Origin: Podocnemis expansa
Lineage: Eukaryota; Chordata; Testudines; Podocnemididae
DNA length: 64,000 bases
Assembly (NCBI GenBank): GCA_007922195.1
Contig: ML682024.1
Location: 6,477,695 to 6,541,694, forward strand
Direction: 5' to 3'
Shown here: positions 10,801-21,795 of the stretch, piece after piece
Numbering within the stretch: the first letter of the stretch is position 1
Layout: every line of letters begins with the position of its first letter
Notes under the pieces: model-generated
Databases searched by the model: none
Told to the model about the DNA's origin: nothing
Seen by the model: only the letters and a program-made list of their open reading frames with translations
Program-made: the position numbers and the translations under genes

Positions 10801-12720
10801 CCTTAGAGTTTTCTTTTTCATAAAGCGCTTTCTTCTCCTCTTCTCTCTCCTCTGTCACTGTCTCTTTTATTTGAAGAGTTTAAGTTAAAGCCACAGTTGG
10901 AATAGTGCTGTGAACTTGTATTCTAAACAGGGTTAATTGGTGGCTTTTCACCTTACTCCTCCTTTGCAGTTTTGGTTTGCCAAAATTTGAATGAAAAATT
11001 TTTTGCACATACTTCAAATGTAAAAAGGTGTTGTGGAAGGTAAAGTCTTGGTTTCTATGCAGTCATCCTAAAAAAAATGGGTCTTTTGTCAAGCAAATGG
11101 TCTGTAAATTGTAACTAGAGAACTTAAATGTGAATAATTTGATTGAAATCACTCAGGAAAAAAGTTGTTTGTGTACATCTGAAATCGTGTAAATCTGTAA
11201 GGTTTTAAAAACTTAAGCCAACACTCTTGGTTTTAGAATCTTGCATGTTTTGGCTTTGTTAGCATTTAACACTTTGAAAAGCTGGCTGTGGGTATGGCAG
11301 TCAGAACCAGACAAATTCAGTAAGAAGTTTACTTTTAGTTTATGTGGTTGTTTTAATCAATACACTGACTCCCTTCTCATGGGGTAGAAAAATGTTCTTT
11401 TGTTTTTCAGAAGCAAAAAACTGGCACCAGCAAAACACCTAAACAAAAATCCATGGATCTGCTTTTGTAACAAAGTTGTTATGTTTTGTGTTTTATGGTG
11501 TCTGTCTTGTTACTAACCTTGGTGTGTATTGTGAATTTTTGTTTTGTTTTTCTTACAAAGTAAGGTAAAGTAAAAATGTGTATAATTTGGTACAATCACA
11601 TTGTGTTATCCTAATAGTTAAATTATACAATGGGGTCAGGTAGCGGCTACTACCATGTTTTATCCCCAGGAGTGTTTACAACTATTCAGAAAAAAAAAAA
11701 AGGTCCCTTTTCCCAAAGGAATTGTTGGTAAATAATTGGCAGAAACAGTCCATATTGGAAATCAAATTCAAGATTTGCACAAACTTAGCTCAAAGTTGGC
11801 TCAGTACAACAAAGCTAGAACAAACAAACAAACAAATAAATAAATAAAATAAAACCTAACCAAAAAAAAAAAAAGGTATTTGGTAAACTCTTAACATTTA
11901 AGAAAGCAGCAATGCTGTGCCTCAGGGGAAAAAAAACCAAAACATAATGGCTATAAGTAATTTGTGGGGTTACAGAAGGGATGCCCCAAAGGCAGTGGTT
12001 AAGTCAAAGTCTCTGAACCCAAATACTTAGCCTTCAACTCAAATTTCAGGAAAAAAATGTCTTTATCTTAATGTAATGAAGAACTAACTTTGCTTCTTTT
12101 AGCCAGGAAAATCCAGCTTGTGAATACTCTGTTCTGCCTGCTGACAGGGGGGAGGGGCAGTTCTACTGTAAAAGTAACACCCCTGCCTTTGTGCTACCTA
12201 CACAAGACAGCAGCCCACTCCATCTTAACCCCTTACAGAAGGGAGGAAAAAAGAAATGCAATAGATTCTTGTTACCTCTGACCCAGAAATCCCAGCACCA
12301 TAAGCATCCTGGAAAAAGTGGTAAGAGCAAAGGGTTAAACCAACCAACCCTGGGAACAAACTGCCTTAAAAAGGGTGCAGCATGGGTACATATCTGTAAG
12401 CACCCATCTATGAAAAGAATTTTATACTGATGTTATATTAAGAAATAGTGATGTAAAATGCACGCAATCTTTGTAGTTAAGTGTACTGTGTGTAAATTTT
12501 TGGTAAAGTTTTGTGCATGTACTAGAATGGTAAATGGGAAGACTGAGGCAGGCAGCCTCATAATTTCAATGGTTTAATTTTACAAGTTTTTCAGGGTTTT
12601 GCCTCTGGATTAGACAGTTCCTAATCTTGCAACCTTTCTTTTTCATGGAAAAAGCTGCAAAGCAAACAGTGGCAACTGCCATGGTACTCGGACCCTGGAG
12701 ACCAGGATCAGTAAAGTTGC
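10801..12720. other. ERV interior with no recognisable coding
   Basis: AT-rich sequence with short A-runs and a (CAAA)n/(TAAA)n tract at 11818-11876. No frame resembles capsid, protease or the reverse transcriptase core. It lies between the matrix remnant and the pol remnant and may be deleted or replaced gag-pol. Confidence 0.6.
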
Positions 12721-12729
12721 AGGTATTGG

Positions 12730-13625
12730 TCACCCGGGGGTGGCACAATGGAGCCTGTGGCAAACTTGTGATCAGTGCCGAACCCCACTAGGGTTCTGGA
12801 GCAAAACTCTACAGGGTGCAGCAGCAAATTACACACCAATTAAGCAAAAGGTCTTAGCATGTTATTGGGCTTAACAGGAAGTAAAACAAATGACAAAAGA
12901 GCAGGAGGTTGTGTTAAAACCAGAACTCCCCATTATGGCATGGGTCCAGGAACCACTGGGACCCAGGACAGGACGAGCCCTCCCAATTACTGTGTTATAA
13001 TGGAAATAATATATACAGGAACAGGCAAAACCAGGGCCATGGGAGCTTCACCTCAGCACAAGGAGGTCGCCCACTTCCCTGATGCAGAGAAGACCCCACC
13101 GCCTTTACCAGTTACTACTGGACTGGCTACCTGAGCCCCATCCTATGGGCCACTTAATCCATTGCACAGACATCATGCCTGGTTCACTGATGGCAGCGCT
13201 AAATACTAAGGCCTGAACCGGGTGTGGCAAGCAGCTGCCATGCAAGGCCAGAAAGGCATACAGCTCACCCAGGAAGGGAACAATAAAACCAGCCAATATG
13301 CTGAACTAAAAGCTGTCAAGTTGGCAGTAACCCAAGCAAAATAATTGGCAAACCCTGAGTGTTACATCTATACTGACTTCTGGGCACTGGCTAATGGCTT
13401 TACCTGATGGGCAATAAATGATAACAAAATAATTAGTGCATTCAGGCAAAGGCAGTGTGGAGCCAAAATATATCAAAAAAACAAACAAACAAACACATCA
13501 GTGCCCCAGCTAGATGTATGTACACTTAAAGTAGGGCACACCACTGCACGTACCAAAACAATATTGAGGAAGCAAAATTAAATGCGGCTGCAAATGCTCT
13601 AGCAAATGTTCAGGTAACCCAGTAT
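12730..13625 (+). pseudogene. ERV pol remnant (RT connection and RNase H)
   Basis: Translations resemble the reverse-transcriptase connection (around 12820-12960) and then the RNase H domain (about 13160-13600), with a YAELKAVKLA helix and a YTD strand in which the following Ser is Phe. Stops and frameshifts occur in every part. No integrase is recognisable after it. Confidence 0.65.
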
Positions 13626-14572
13626 GGATAAAAAAAAAATTTTTTTTGTTTAATATCAGCTAATATGTCTGAATCCAACCCCTGCCAGACACCTTGCAGT
13701 TTAACCAGTCCTATATTTCTTTAGCTTTGTGTTGACCTGTAATAAATCCACTCTGCAAATTCATAGTACTTCCACACTTAATGGGTAAAAAATTGTAGGG
13801 GCCACAGTTTTCAGGAGAATGGATCAGTCCTTATATTAATCATACCTATGAGTTGCAAAACTGTTAACAATGGACATCTGAATGCATATGTCCCACTATA
13901 ACACCCCATCCAGAGCCCAGTGCTTTTCAATAAAATGGTTTTATCTGTGCAGCAACACTGCATGCTGTTGGGTGCATTAACTGTCAGCTCTCCTATCTTG
14001 GCTTGTTAATTCAGCCTACTGTTACTGTATTGTGGTATTTGTTTTCTTGTATTAATTGGTATATCTGTTTTTCAAAAGGTAAAACATTTGGCAACTTATT
14101 CAGACCCTGAGATATCACTTTAAACTTACACTTTAAAGCTACATGTAAGGTTTTAAGGCCCTCCATTGCCCAGGGGTAGAGCATAGGGCAAATGGAAGAC
14201 TTTGTAACAGTATCACAATAGTGGGCAATGGAGGCCCACAAACAACTTAAGGGTACTTTGTAAAGTTATGTAGTAAACAAATAGTTATCTAAGTCCTGAA
14301 TACCAAACATTGGGGAAAGCAATTGTTGTCAGGCATACTGTCATTGCTTATGTTTGTGGCTATTTTCTATGTTGGCTGTAAATTGTGTTATTGTCTTTGG
14401 TGAACTGGTGGGTCCCAAGAAGGCCAGACTGAACAATGGCGAAGGTTCATAAAAAGGTGGGAGCTCAACACAGGCAGCTGGCAAGACAGTTTCAAATCCA
14501 TGTTTGCAAGATGGAAAAGAAGAGACTTTTATTCCACTTATCTTACTTAAAGGACCGAGTGAAGATCAGTGG

Positions 14573-14668
14573 ATGCTTAAGCTAAATGGTTATTTCCTAA
14601 TTGTTTTTGGACTGGGACTGGGAATTTTGGGACTATTGGGGTTGCTTCTGTTGAAAGAACAGACATAA
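14573..14668 (+). pseudogene. ERV env C-terminal membrane anchor
   Basis: One frame encodes a run of about 24 hydrophobic residues rich in Gly and Leu (FGLGLGILGLLGLLLL) followed by KEQT and two stops, just before the polypurine tract. This is the position of the transmembrane anchor of retroviral Env. The rest of Env is not readable. Confidence 0.6.
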
Positions 14669-14834
14669 TAATAAGGTTCCAGGGACATCTCTGTTTTGTT
14701 TTACAAATGTAGTGGGTAATAGTAATAATAACTTGCCTAAATTTTTCTTGGGAAATGTGCATGCCAACCCCGATTTAAATACACTAAAGGTCCTATGTGA
14801 ACATAGATCGACCAGCAAGCTTTTGCTCTTGGTC

Positions 14835-14846
14835 AAAAGGGGGGAG
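14835..14846 (+). other. ERV polypurine tract
   Basis: AAAAGGGGGGAG immediately precedes the 3' LTR (one T between), the standard plus-strand primer position. Confidence 0.8.
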
Positions 14847-14847
14847 T

Positions 14848-15581
14848 TGTAAAGGCAGTTTAAAGATGGAGTAAGTTTGGTCTGGAGTAAGTTTGGTCTG
14901 GAAGTTCTGTGTCCGAGGCTCTGTGTTTGCTTAGACAAGTTTATTAAGGCATAAGTCAGGAGAGCTAGGGGTTTTGATTGATAAGAAGGTAGACTGTTTC
15001 TATAGATACAAGAGGTAATCCACAAAGGTTGATTATAAGACAATCCCTCCTGTCTGTCCCCTGATGGGAAGCTATCACCCTAGTCTGGTAAACAGGTTGG
15101 CAGGGGCTAGGTAGCTGAGGGGTCACAGGAGTCTGGCCACTCTCATTGGTCAAGGACAGTAACTGTTACCCAAATAAGCTGTAAACAACAACAGAGGCGG
15201 GCTAACTATATGCTGCCTATTAACTATAATCTAATTATGTAACCTGCATGTTAAAAGTAGTAATACCATGTATGGATTTTAGGCATGATGTAACTTGTTG
15301 TATTATGCATGAGCTTGTTGCATTATGTATATTGTATTTTGCATGTTAGAAGGTATATGTGACCTGTAGACCCTGTACTGGGGGTTCTTGCTCAGAGAGG
15401 CTAGCTTCTCTTTGCTTCCCTCTGATGCAGTTCCTTTTATTATTCAGCTGGATAATAAACCTTGAAGCACACCTCGTTCTCTGCCTATTGGAGTCTCGAC
15501 TGGGAACGGGTCTGCTTCATTGGGAAGGCTCTGGTGTGCCTCTTTCTGAAGTTGAGGGCCAGAGTTAGATTTTCCCCAACA
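14848..15581 (+). repeat. ERV 3' LTR
   Basis: 734 bp, from TGTAAAGGCAG to CCCCAACA. It has a tandem copy of GTAAGTTTGGTCTGGA near its start that the 5' LTR lacks. Confidence 0.92.
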
Positions 15582-15585
15582 CCAT

Positions 15586-16423
15586 CCAGCCTCAGACCCT
15601 GATCTGCACAACCTGGGAACCATTCTGCTACACAGAGTGGTGAGACCCCCCCCCTTTGTTTAATTATGACTCTCTTTCTCTAGGTCTGGTAGAGTAGAAT
15701 CTAGGTAATATTGTAGCTGGGTGTTTTTCTTTCCTTGTATGCTATAACAGGGTATTTTGGGGTATTCTTTTCTCCTTTTGTAATTATTATTATTAGTGCA
15801 AGTTTTAGATACCTAGCAATAAAATGCCTTTTGTAATCAAGCCAGGTTCCAGACTCTTTTAAGACATCATTCCCTCTCCTTTGTGGTCTTGGTTTCTTTA
15901 CATCACTTTGCAGCAACGCTTCTATTACCTAGCCAAAGGTCCCTGTGATGCCCACAACCCTGTAAGGTTTGCTCATTGACGGGGATATTAGCCTGATTGA
16001 CTCCAGGGGCATATAAGGGTGACAGCTGAAAAGTGCTGTTCTGACCCAACCTGATTGAGTCCAGGGGCATATAAAGGTAGCAGCAGAGAAGTGCTGTGTG
16101 ACCCAGCCTGCTGAGTTCAGGGACACATAAGGGATCAGCTGAGAGTGCTGATAGACCCCGTCCCCTTAGACACACCTTGTTAATCAGTGAATGTGTGTAT
16201 TGGGGTAGCTGTTTGGATTTGAGGGTTGGAAGAATCCAGTCCTGGGAAATCGAGGTCGTGGAAGGGTTGCTCCACTGGGAGATAGCTTGCAGAAGGGAGA
16301 AGTGAGCTCCATATAAAAACACAAGTGACACAAGCAGCACACTAATAGAATTACATCATCCCCAAAGCAAAAATAACCCTAATAAATGAGCATACCCTGA
16401 GCTGGTGGGCAAAGTTCGTAACA
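15586..16423 (+). mobile_element. Solo LTR, family 1, copy A, right part
   Basis: Continues copy A after the provirus, beginning after the CCAT duplicate. It contains AGCAATAAAATGCC (poly(A) signal, near 15818) and ends GTTCGTAACA at 16423, followed by GAAG. It carries an extra segment of about 130 bp (16180-16310) not seen in copies B-D. Confidence 0.85.
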
Positions 16424-16588
16424 GAAGGGCTGGGCAGCGGCCACTTATATAGCCACGGGGTGGCGTGGGGGGTGGTGGCCGCCTGCCCTCTTCTGAGAGG
16501 CTAGGGCAAAAAGTTTCTGGCTGATCTGGTGGTCTGGCACGGAGATACCTATTTCTGAATGTATCCGAGCAGTGCTCGAAGAAGAGCA
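16424..16588 (-). mobile_element. DIRS element 1, right terminal repeat
   Basis: After the GAAG duplicate the DIRS sequence resumes. It is an inverted copy of the left end at 4390-4570 (for example ACCTATTTCTGAATG here and CATTCAGAAATAGGT there). The end is near GCTCGAAGAAGAGC. Confidence 0.75.
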
Positions 16589-16918
16589 GAGGACATCCTG
16601 GTGGTGGGGTAGGGCTGGGAGCTAGGACTCCTGCATCCTATCCCTGGCTCTGGGAGGGGAGTGGGGAGTTAGCAGTTACAGTAGGGGGTGGGGAAGGCTG
16701 GCAGTCTGTGCCCATCTCATTTTCTGGTTGAAAGGAGTTTTTCTTGTTTGCTCTTCATTAGGTTTGATCAGACCACAAAGAGGGAATTTCCCCTCCAACC
16801 CATCATGGCCTTACACCCAATTTAATCCTCCACTCCTGTCAGTAATCACAGAGCTGGGCATGGGGGGAGCACAGGGTGGGCTTGCAGGCAGCAGCTGTTT
16901 GGGAATGTGGGGTGCCAG

Positions 16919-17689
16919 TGTAACCTGCTAGGGTGGGCTCAAATTTATTCAATTGCCCCTCTCCAGTGCCTCACAGAGAAAACCCCTGATGAAAGCAACT
17001 GGAGAGCCAGGATCCAGTTGTCAAAAGGACTCACAGCGAAGACTGCTCAGAGTTTCCATCCCACATTAAACTATCACTCAGCAGAAAAGTAACAATGAAC
17101 TTTATTAACTAACTAAACACACCTTATCCTAAGGAACCATAATACATTTAAACAAAACAGTAAGACACCCAAGAGTCCCAAAGTTCAGGTGGAGTCACCC
17201 GTATCTCAATTGCAGTCTTTTAAGTCCTTGGGGCTTGAATGCAGAACAAAAGCAATCCTCATCCTCTCTAGCTGCAGCTATCTTCAGGTAGATGCCATGC
17301 AGGCCTTTCTTCCTCCTGTGCAGCCAGCACCATGCAATCAAGTCACTGGCCATCCAGCTCTCAGTTCCACTGCAGACAACTCCCCTGCAAAGCAGTCGAA
17401 AGCTGGGAGAAAACATCCTGCAGTCCACTCCTGCTCAGCTCCTTTCACAGTCCCTTAGCCAGTGTCCTCTGCAGCTCGCTGTTTGCTCCTCTCCACGCTT
17501 CTCTTCTCAGGCTTCTCCCTGGGTATGCACTTCCAGCTCAACAATAAAACTTGTGGGGCATGCTCAGTGTGCTCCCTCACCCTCTTACCAGAAGTTTCTG
17601 GTTTCTGGGCTGCAAAATCTGCCCAGCAACGTAACCCAGCCATAAGGATCCCTAAAAGAGATTGCACCTATTTAGGCACATGGGTTACA
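16919..17689 (-). mobile_element. Solo LTR, family 3 (771 bp)
   Basis: TGTAACC...GGTTACA ends with flanking CCAG on both sides (16915-16918 and 17690-17693). An AATAAA on the minus strand near 17107 suggests minus orientation with a U5 of about 190 bp, but a plus-strand AATAAA also exists (17542), so the orientation is uncertain. Confidence 0.7.
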
Positions 17690-17919
17690 CCAGCAGAGCT
17701 GGAGAGGGGCAGGGCCCAGAGCTGAGCTCATAGATGCATGTGGATCACAAGTCAGGGGAAGTGGCAGATCTTGGGAATGTTAGTAACTGGACTTGGAAAC
17801 TCCCTTCTCTAATTGTGCTGTCTTCCCTCCCACCATTGACCCCCACTGCCTTCACGCCAGGCTGGCACATCATTCCCTCCTCTCTGCTATGATGGCCCCA
17901 GACTCCTGGGTCCCCTTCC

Positions 17920-18335
17920 AGCCACCCCACTGGGTTTTTGTCTCCCTGCTGCCATCGTCCTAATTTGTGCAACCGATTCCCACCATGGTGGGGAGTGGCC
18001 CCCTCCCAGAAAGCCAACGAAGCACCCCCTGCTCCGACCCTCCCCGCCACATACCCCACACCACAGAGCAAGGCATGTGGACAGTGAACGCCATTGGATG
18101 TTGAGGGAACCAGATGGGGGGATACAATACCCTCGATGCCCTGGCCAAGATGAGTGGGTGCCAGGCCTACATCTTGCCACGGACGAACCAGCAGTTGGGG
18201 CCACTCTTCCACATCACCCTCTCTGTGGTTTCCAGTGACATGGTTCGGAGTGTCCCGTGAAGGAACTACAGGCTCCATTACTTGATGTTGGATGAATACA
18301 GGAACATTGAGGGGAAATACGTCTGGCTATGTCCC
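17920..18335 (+). pseudogene. Fucosyltransferase pseudogene 1 (N-terminal half)
   Basis: Translation matches the intact FUT at 47.3 kb from the end of the membrane/stem segment through GMWTVNAIG, GNQMGG, DALAKM, the ILP..QQL..LFHITL.VVSSDMVRSVP block and DEYRNIEGKYVWL. It carries in-frame stops (within the GRLGNQMG box and at the WRNY position). It ends abruptly near 18335; the catalytic HVRRGDY part and the C-terminal half are absent. What follows to 18640 is unrelated CT-rich sequence. It is on the strand opposite the intact gene and probably arose by an old duplication. Confidence 0.85.
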
Positions 18336-18639
18336 TCCATATCATTTTCTCACCCTCCATCCCTCCATCCACACACCTGCTCTTCCCCTCCATCCAGCCT
18401 TCCTCTTCATTTTGCCATCCACCCATCTCTTTAGCCGATCTTCGCATTGCTCCAGCAATTCTCCAATGCCTTTATCCAAGTAGTAGCTGGTCACTCTGGT
18501 GCAGCTAATAATAAGATAGATCAATGAAGGTCTGACTCTCTTGCTTCGCCTCCCCGTAGGCCAGGAACTCTCCCCATCACAGCCATGCTGCTTGAAGCCA
18601 TGAAACCCCTGTTTTCTTTGGTCTCTTTCCACTCAGTCT
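18336..18639. other. CT-rich sequence between the two FUT pseudogenes
   Basis: Begins with a CCATCC-rich low-complexity run (18345-18430). Nothing coding. Confidence 0.6.
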
Positions 18640-19218
18640 TCATGCTCTGCTTTACATGCTAGCTATCCTCATCATCTCTGCCTTCCTATTGCTGAATATC
18701 AAATTCATCAGAGAAAGGAAGGGGGACCTGTCTTCAAATAACCCAGGCCAGGCCCCAGCCCCCAGCCTAGAGCAGGGCATGTGGACTATAAACTTCATCA
18801 GGAGTCTGGGGAACCAGATGGGGGAATACGCCTCCCTCTATATGCCCTGGCCAAGATGAATGGGTGCCAGGCCTACATTCTGTCAGAGATGCACCAGTAG
18901 CTGGTGCTGCTCTTTCACCTCACCCTGCCTGTGGTCTCCAGTGACTTGGTCCAGAGTGTCCCATGGAGGAGCTATGTGCTCAATGACTGGACGTCAGATG
19001 AGTATAGGCACATCAAAGGGATATACATCTGGCCGATGGATTAGCCTTGCTCCTGGACATTCTACCATCACTTGGCAGGAGATCCTGCAGAAATTCTCCC
19101 TTCACGACCACATCAAGGAGGAAGCTAACCAGTACCTGGCCAGGCTGTGCTGGCAGTGCAGAAACGTGACCTGCATAGCCATTCACATCCAGAGGGGGAG
19201 CTATGTTTGGGTGATGCC
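18640..19218 (+). pseudogene. Fucosyltransferase pseudogene 2, 5' part
   Basis: Begins with the hydrophobic anchor region (LYMLAILIISAFLLLNI in one frame). It continues through the [53 protein letters not shown] and DEYRHIKG equivalents to AIHIQRGSYVWVMP, which corresponds to the [12 protein letters not shown] motif (VRRGD now IQRGS). It has a frameshift near 18850, in-frame stops near 18898 and 19042, and further breaks. It stops at 19218 exactly where a hAT-like end begins, and the gene resumes at about 22772. Confidence 0.88.
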
Positions 19219-19385
19219 CAGTGTTCCCTCTAAGCTGATGATGCAGCTGAGCAACTTATGGATGCAGCTGAGCAAGTTCACTTCCGGTGCTCCAACCCAG
19301 TGCCAGACCCCTTCCCTGCTGCCCCTTGGCTCCCTGAGTGCATCCATAACTTGCTCAGTTGCATCATCAGCTTAAAAGGACCATT
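19219..19385. repeat. Palindromic hAT-like MITE
   Basis: The first roughly 50 bases (from GTGTTCCCTCTAAGCTGATG) are nearly an exact reverse complement of the last 50 (ending CATCAGCTTAAAAGGACCATTG). The element could fold into one long hairpin. No clear 8-bp duplication flanks this piece alone. Confidence 0.6.
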
Positions 19386-19912
19386 GCTCCTGATCAGAGA
19401 TTTTTCCAGGCTACACTAATCCTTTCCTTACACCATGGATCACTTAGAAAGACACTGGCAAAGAGACCTTGTTTTGCCTTCTGCCCAGAGACCTGGGTGA
19501 GAATTAGAGCCACAGCTAAGGTACCACACAGCTCTTTCTAAGCAAGCACTTTTATTTGTAGCATGAAAGCATTACAGAGGAAACATTAAAAATAATAAAG
19601 ACTCTATACTCATGCTAGTAAGGATACTAGGAATCACCCTGACTCCTACAAGGGCTCTGACAGGTAAACTGTCCTTTACATCCCACAAAGTGGTTTTTCA
19701 ATAGTCAAAATTTGTAACAGCTTGCTCTTAGAACAAGCACATTCACGAATCCAAGTCACTCCTTTATCCAGTTTTGTGTGTTTGGCCTCAGAGAGCACAA
19801 ATATAATAATCAGCCAGAAGCATTAAAATTAAGTGTCCATCAGGAGATCTACATGCAAAACAAATTTTGGTGCTTTAGAAATCACACCGCCATGGTATGG
19901 TACTGTTGTGTG

Positions 19913-20266
19913 CAGGGGTTAAAGTAAGGGGGAAGGCACCAGAACACAGTTCCGATGCCCCCTATTTTTAGTCTGGCAGTGTTCTGGTCCCCCTAAAAAG
20001 AGAGGAACACACCAGAAAGTTGCGTTCCAGGCCCCTACTAAAAATAGCAGGAGCAACTAGAAGTGGGTCCTCCTTAAGCCCAGCCAGCAGAGAGCAGGGG
20101 CAGGCTGGGAGTGTGTGAATCTCCCCCTACAGGGTGGAGGAGCCTTTGTCAGCCAGCCTGCAACAGTGGAGGTAAGGGCTTGGGGGAGGGGGGAGTTGCT
20201 GGGGGTTTGTGTGTGTCTCTGTGTGTGTTTGGGGGTGGCTGTGTGTATGTGTCTGTCTGGGGCTGG

Positions 20267-20301
<35 letters not shown>

Positions 20302-20404
20302 TGTCTGTCTGGGGCTGGGTATTGGGGGGGCCCACCTGTGTGTGTGTGTGGGAGCACCCATGCAAGAGGGTTCCAGGGCCCACCAAATTATTCTTTAACC
20401 TCTG
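19913..20404. mobile_element. hAT MITE carrying a TG microsatellite
   Basis: Ends CAGGGGTTAAAG and CTTTAACCTCTG are inverted. The flanks GTTGTGTG (19905-19912) and GTTATGTG (20405-20412) form an 8-bp target duplication with one mismatch. This is the hAT pattern. The interior holds a GTGTGT-rich stretch. Confidence 0.75.
20209..20350. repeat. (TG)n and GTCTG-rich microsatellite
   Basis: Interrupted TG/GTCTG tandem repeats, with the longest pure TG run near 20271-20300. It produces only spurious open frames on both strands. Confidence 0.95.
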
Positions 20405-20803
20405 GTTATGTGTAGACAAGCTATTAGATATAAGTAACCATTTCTGATGTTTCTCTAGTGTTCACTGGTTAAACATCAATTTATTCATTTACTTATGTAA
20501 AAATGAAAATCAGAAGACCTAAGAACTATTTAGCAAAGCAAATGCTAATGTGACTTTAAAAATTCCGCAAGACACCTTTTTTGTTTTGCCAATGTGACTA
20601 TTTGCCACTTTACCTGTCCAACCATATCCTTACTACAGCCAAGTTTCTGATAGACATGTAGACATAGGTCAAGTGACAGCACAAAAACATCAAGCAGCAA
20701 GTTCTTTACACAACAAAAAACATCTCTCTTTCTTTCATTTGAGGACTTTACCAAACTGAGATGGAACACTGAAAACAGAAAACTTCTTTTCTATTTTTAT
20801 AGG

Positions 20804-21795
20804 TGTCAACGGAGGTGGCAGACGTAATGGCCCCCCAACATAGCCCTCTAGACTATGGAGCTCACAGGGAGGAATGTTAAGTATAGATCTCCCTGATGGG
20901 TCTCATCTCCGGGCTATGCAGCTCAAGGGGAAGACTGTTAAGTATTGATCTCCCCTGATGAGCCTCGATTTCCTTGGTGAGTTTCTACCTCCCTAGCCTT
21001 GTGTCATCAAGGGGGGGGGTGAGTTTCTATCCCCCTGAACAGTTTATCCGCACCCCCGTCACCACTAAGGAGGGATCATTGTCCGGGGTCCCAGTTTCAT
21101 CATTGGTCCTGACCGGCACCTCACTTCCAATTGGCTATTTTATACTCTGGCTGTGCAGTACACTATTTAAGCCCCTGCCTTGGTTGGCTCGAGTGTTCTC
21201 CCACCCTCAAACGTTAAAGGAAACGTCATGAACCAGTCGAACTGATCCCCCGACAGAGACAGGGAGCTCCTGCCCGCGAGACCTTTAGGTGTACTCGAAT
21301 TACCAGCTGAATGATTAGGTACTGGGATGCTGCAGCTGGTCTGCCTCCTCGCTTTGGGTTCCACTACAGTGCTAGGACAGGTATTATAAACTGATACAGT
21401 TATTCTACCTCTCTCAATTTGTTTCTTTCTTCTTTTTTTTCTTTTCTCTATAATACCATTTATGCATTGTTTATAGGTGTAGTTTTTTTTCCATTTAGGC
21501 ATTGTTTATAAGTGTGTTTTTTTTCCCATTTATGCATTGTTTATAAGTGTGGTTTTCATTTGTACCTTGTATAGTCCTTTTACTACATAGCTGTTTATTA
21601 CCTCAATTGTATCTTGCATAGTCCTTTTCACTGTGTAGCTGTTTAAACCCCCCCCCCACATAGGCATTTTTGTTGCTATTTCGTTGTTGCCTTTATGAGA
21701 CCACTATAAAATTTTTTCTACTGGATATTGGTGTCCATCTCCTTGGTGGGTGTTGCCGGTCCATCACAGTTACATCGCGAACCTGGGGTTCAACA
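20804..21795 (+). mobile_element. Solo LTR, family 2 (992 bp)
   Basis: Starts TGTCAACGG and ends GGGTTCAACA (TG...CA) between perfect 5-bp duplications ATAGG (20799-20803 and 21796-21800). Its start, middle (CTCCCTGTCTCRGTCG-like GC-rich block and the CTGCAGCTGGTCTGCCTCCTCG stretch) and end match the solo LTR at 8580-10113. A 5-bp duplication is common for retroviral LTRs. No internal region is attached. Confidence 0.88.

Larger units (their letters stand above)
7712..15581 (+). mobile_element. Endogenous retrovirus (class I-like), degenerate
   Basis: Two direct LTRs (7712-8428 and 14848-15581) with TG...CA ends are flanked by CCAT (7708-7711 and 15582-15585). A tRNA primer site follows the 5' LTR and a polypurine tract precedes the 3' LTR. 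Inside, in order: leader (split by a solo LTR), five tandem hairpins, a Gag start with myristoylation-type MGQ, a broken matrix region, reverse transcriptase connection and RNase H remnants with stops, and a hydrophobic Env anchor. The 4-bp duplication and Gag start suggest a gammaretrovirus-like (class I) origin. Gag is broken, most of pol is absent or unrecognisable, and the copy cannot encode complete proteins. Confidence 0.88.

Noticed and set aside
18860..19375. 171-residue open frame suggesting a short gene
   Set aside because: It reads FUT pseudogene 2 partly out of frame and runs into a MITE; no start context or conserved domain in frame.
20057..20447. Open frames of 95-120 residues on both strands
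   Set aside because: Translations of a TG/CA microsatellite (CVCVCV and THTHTH runs).
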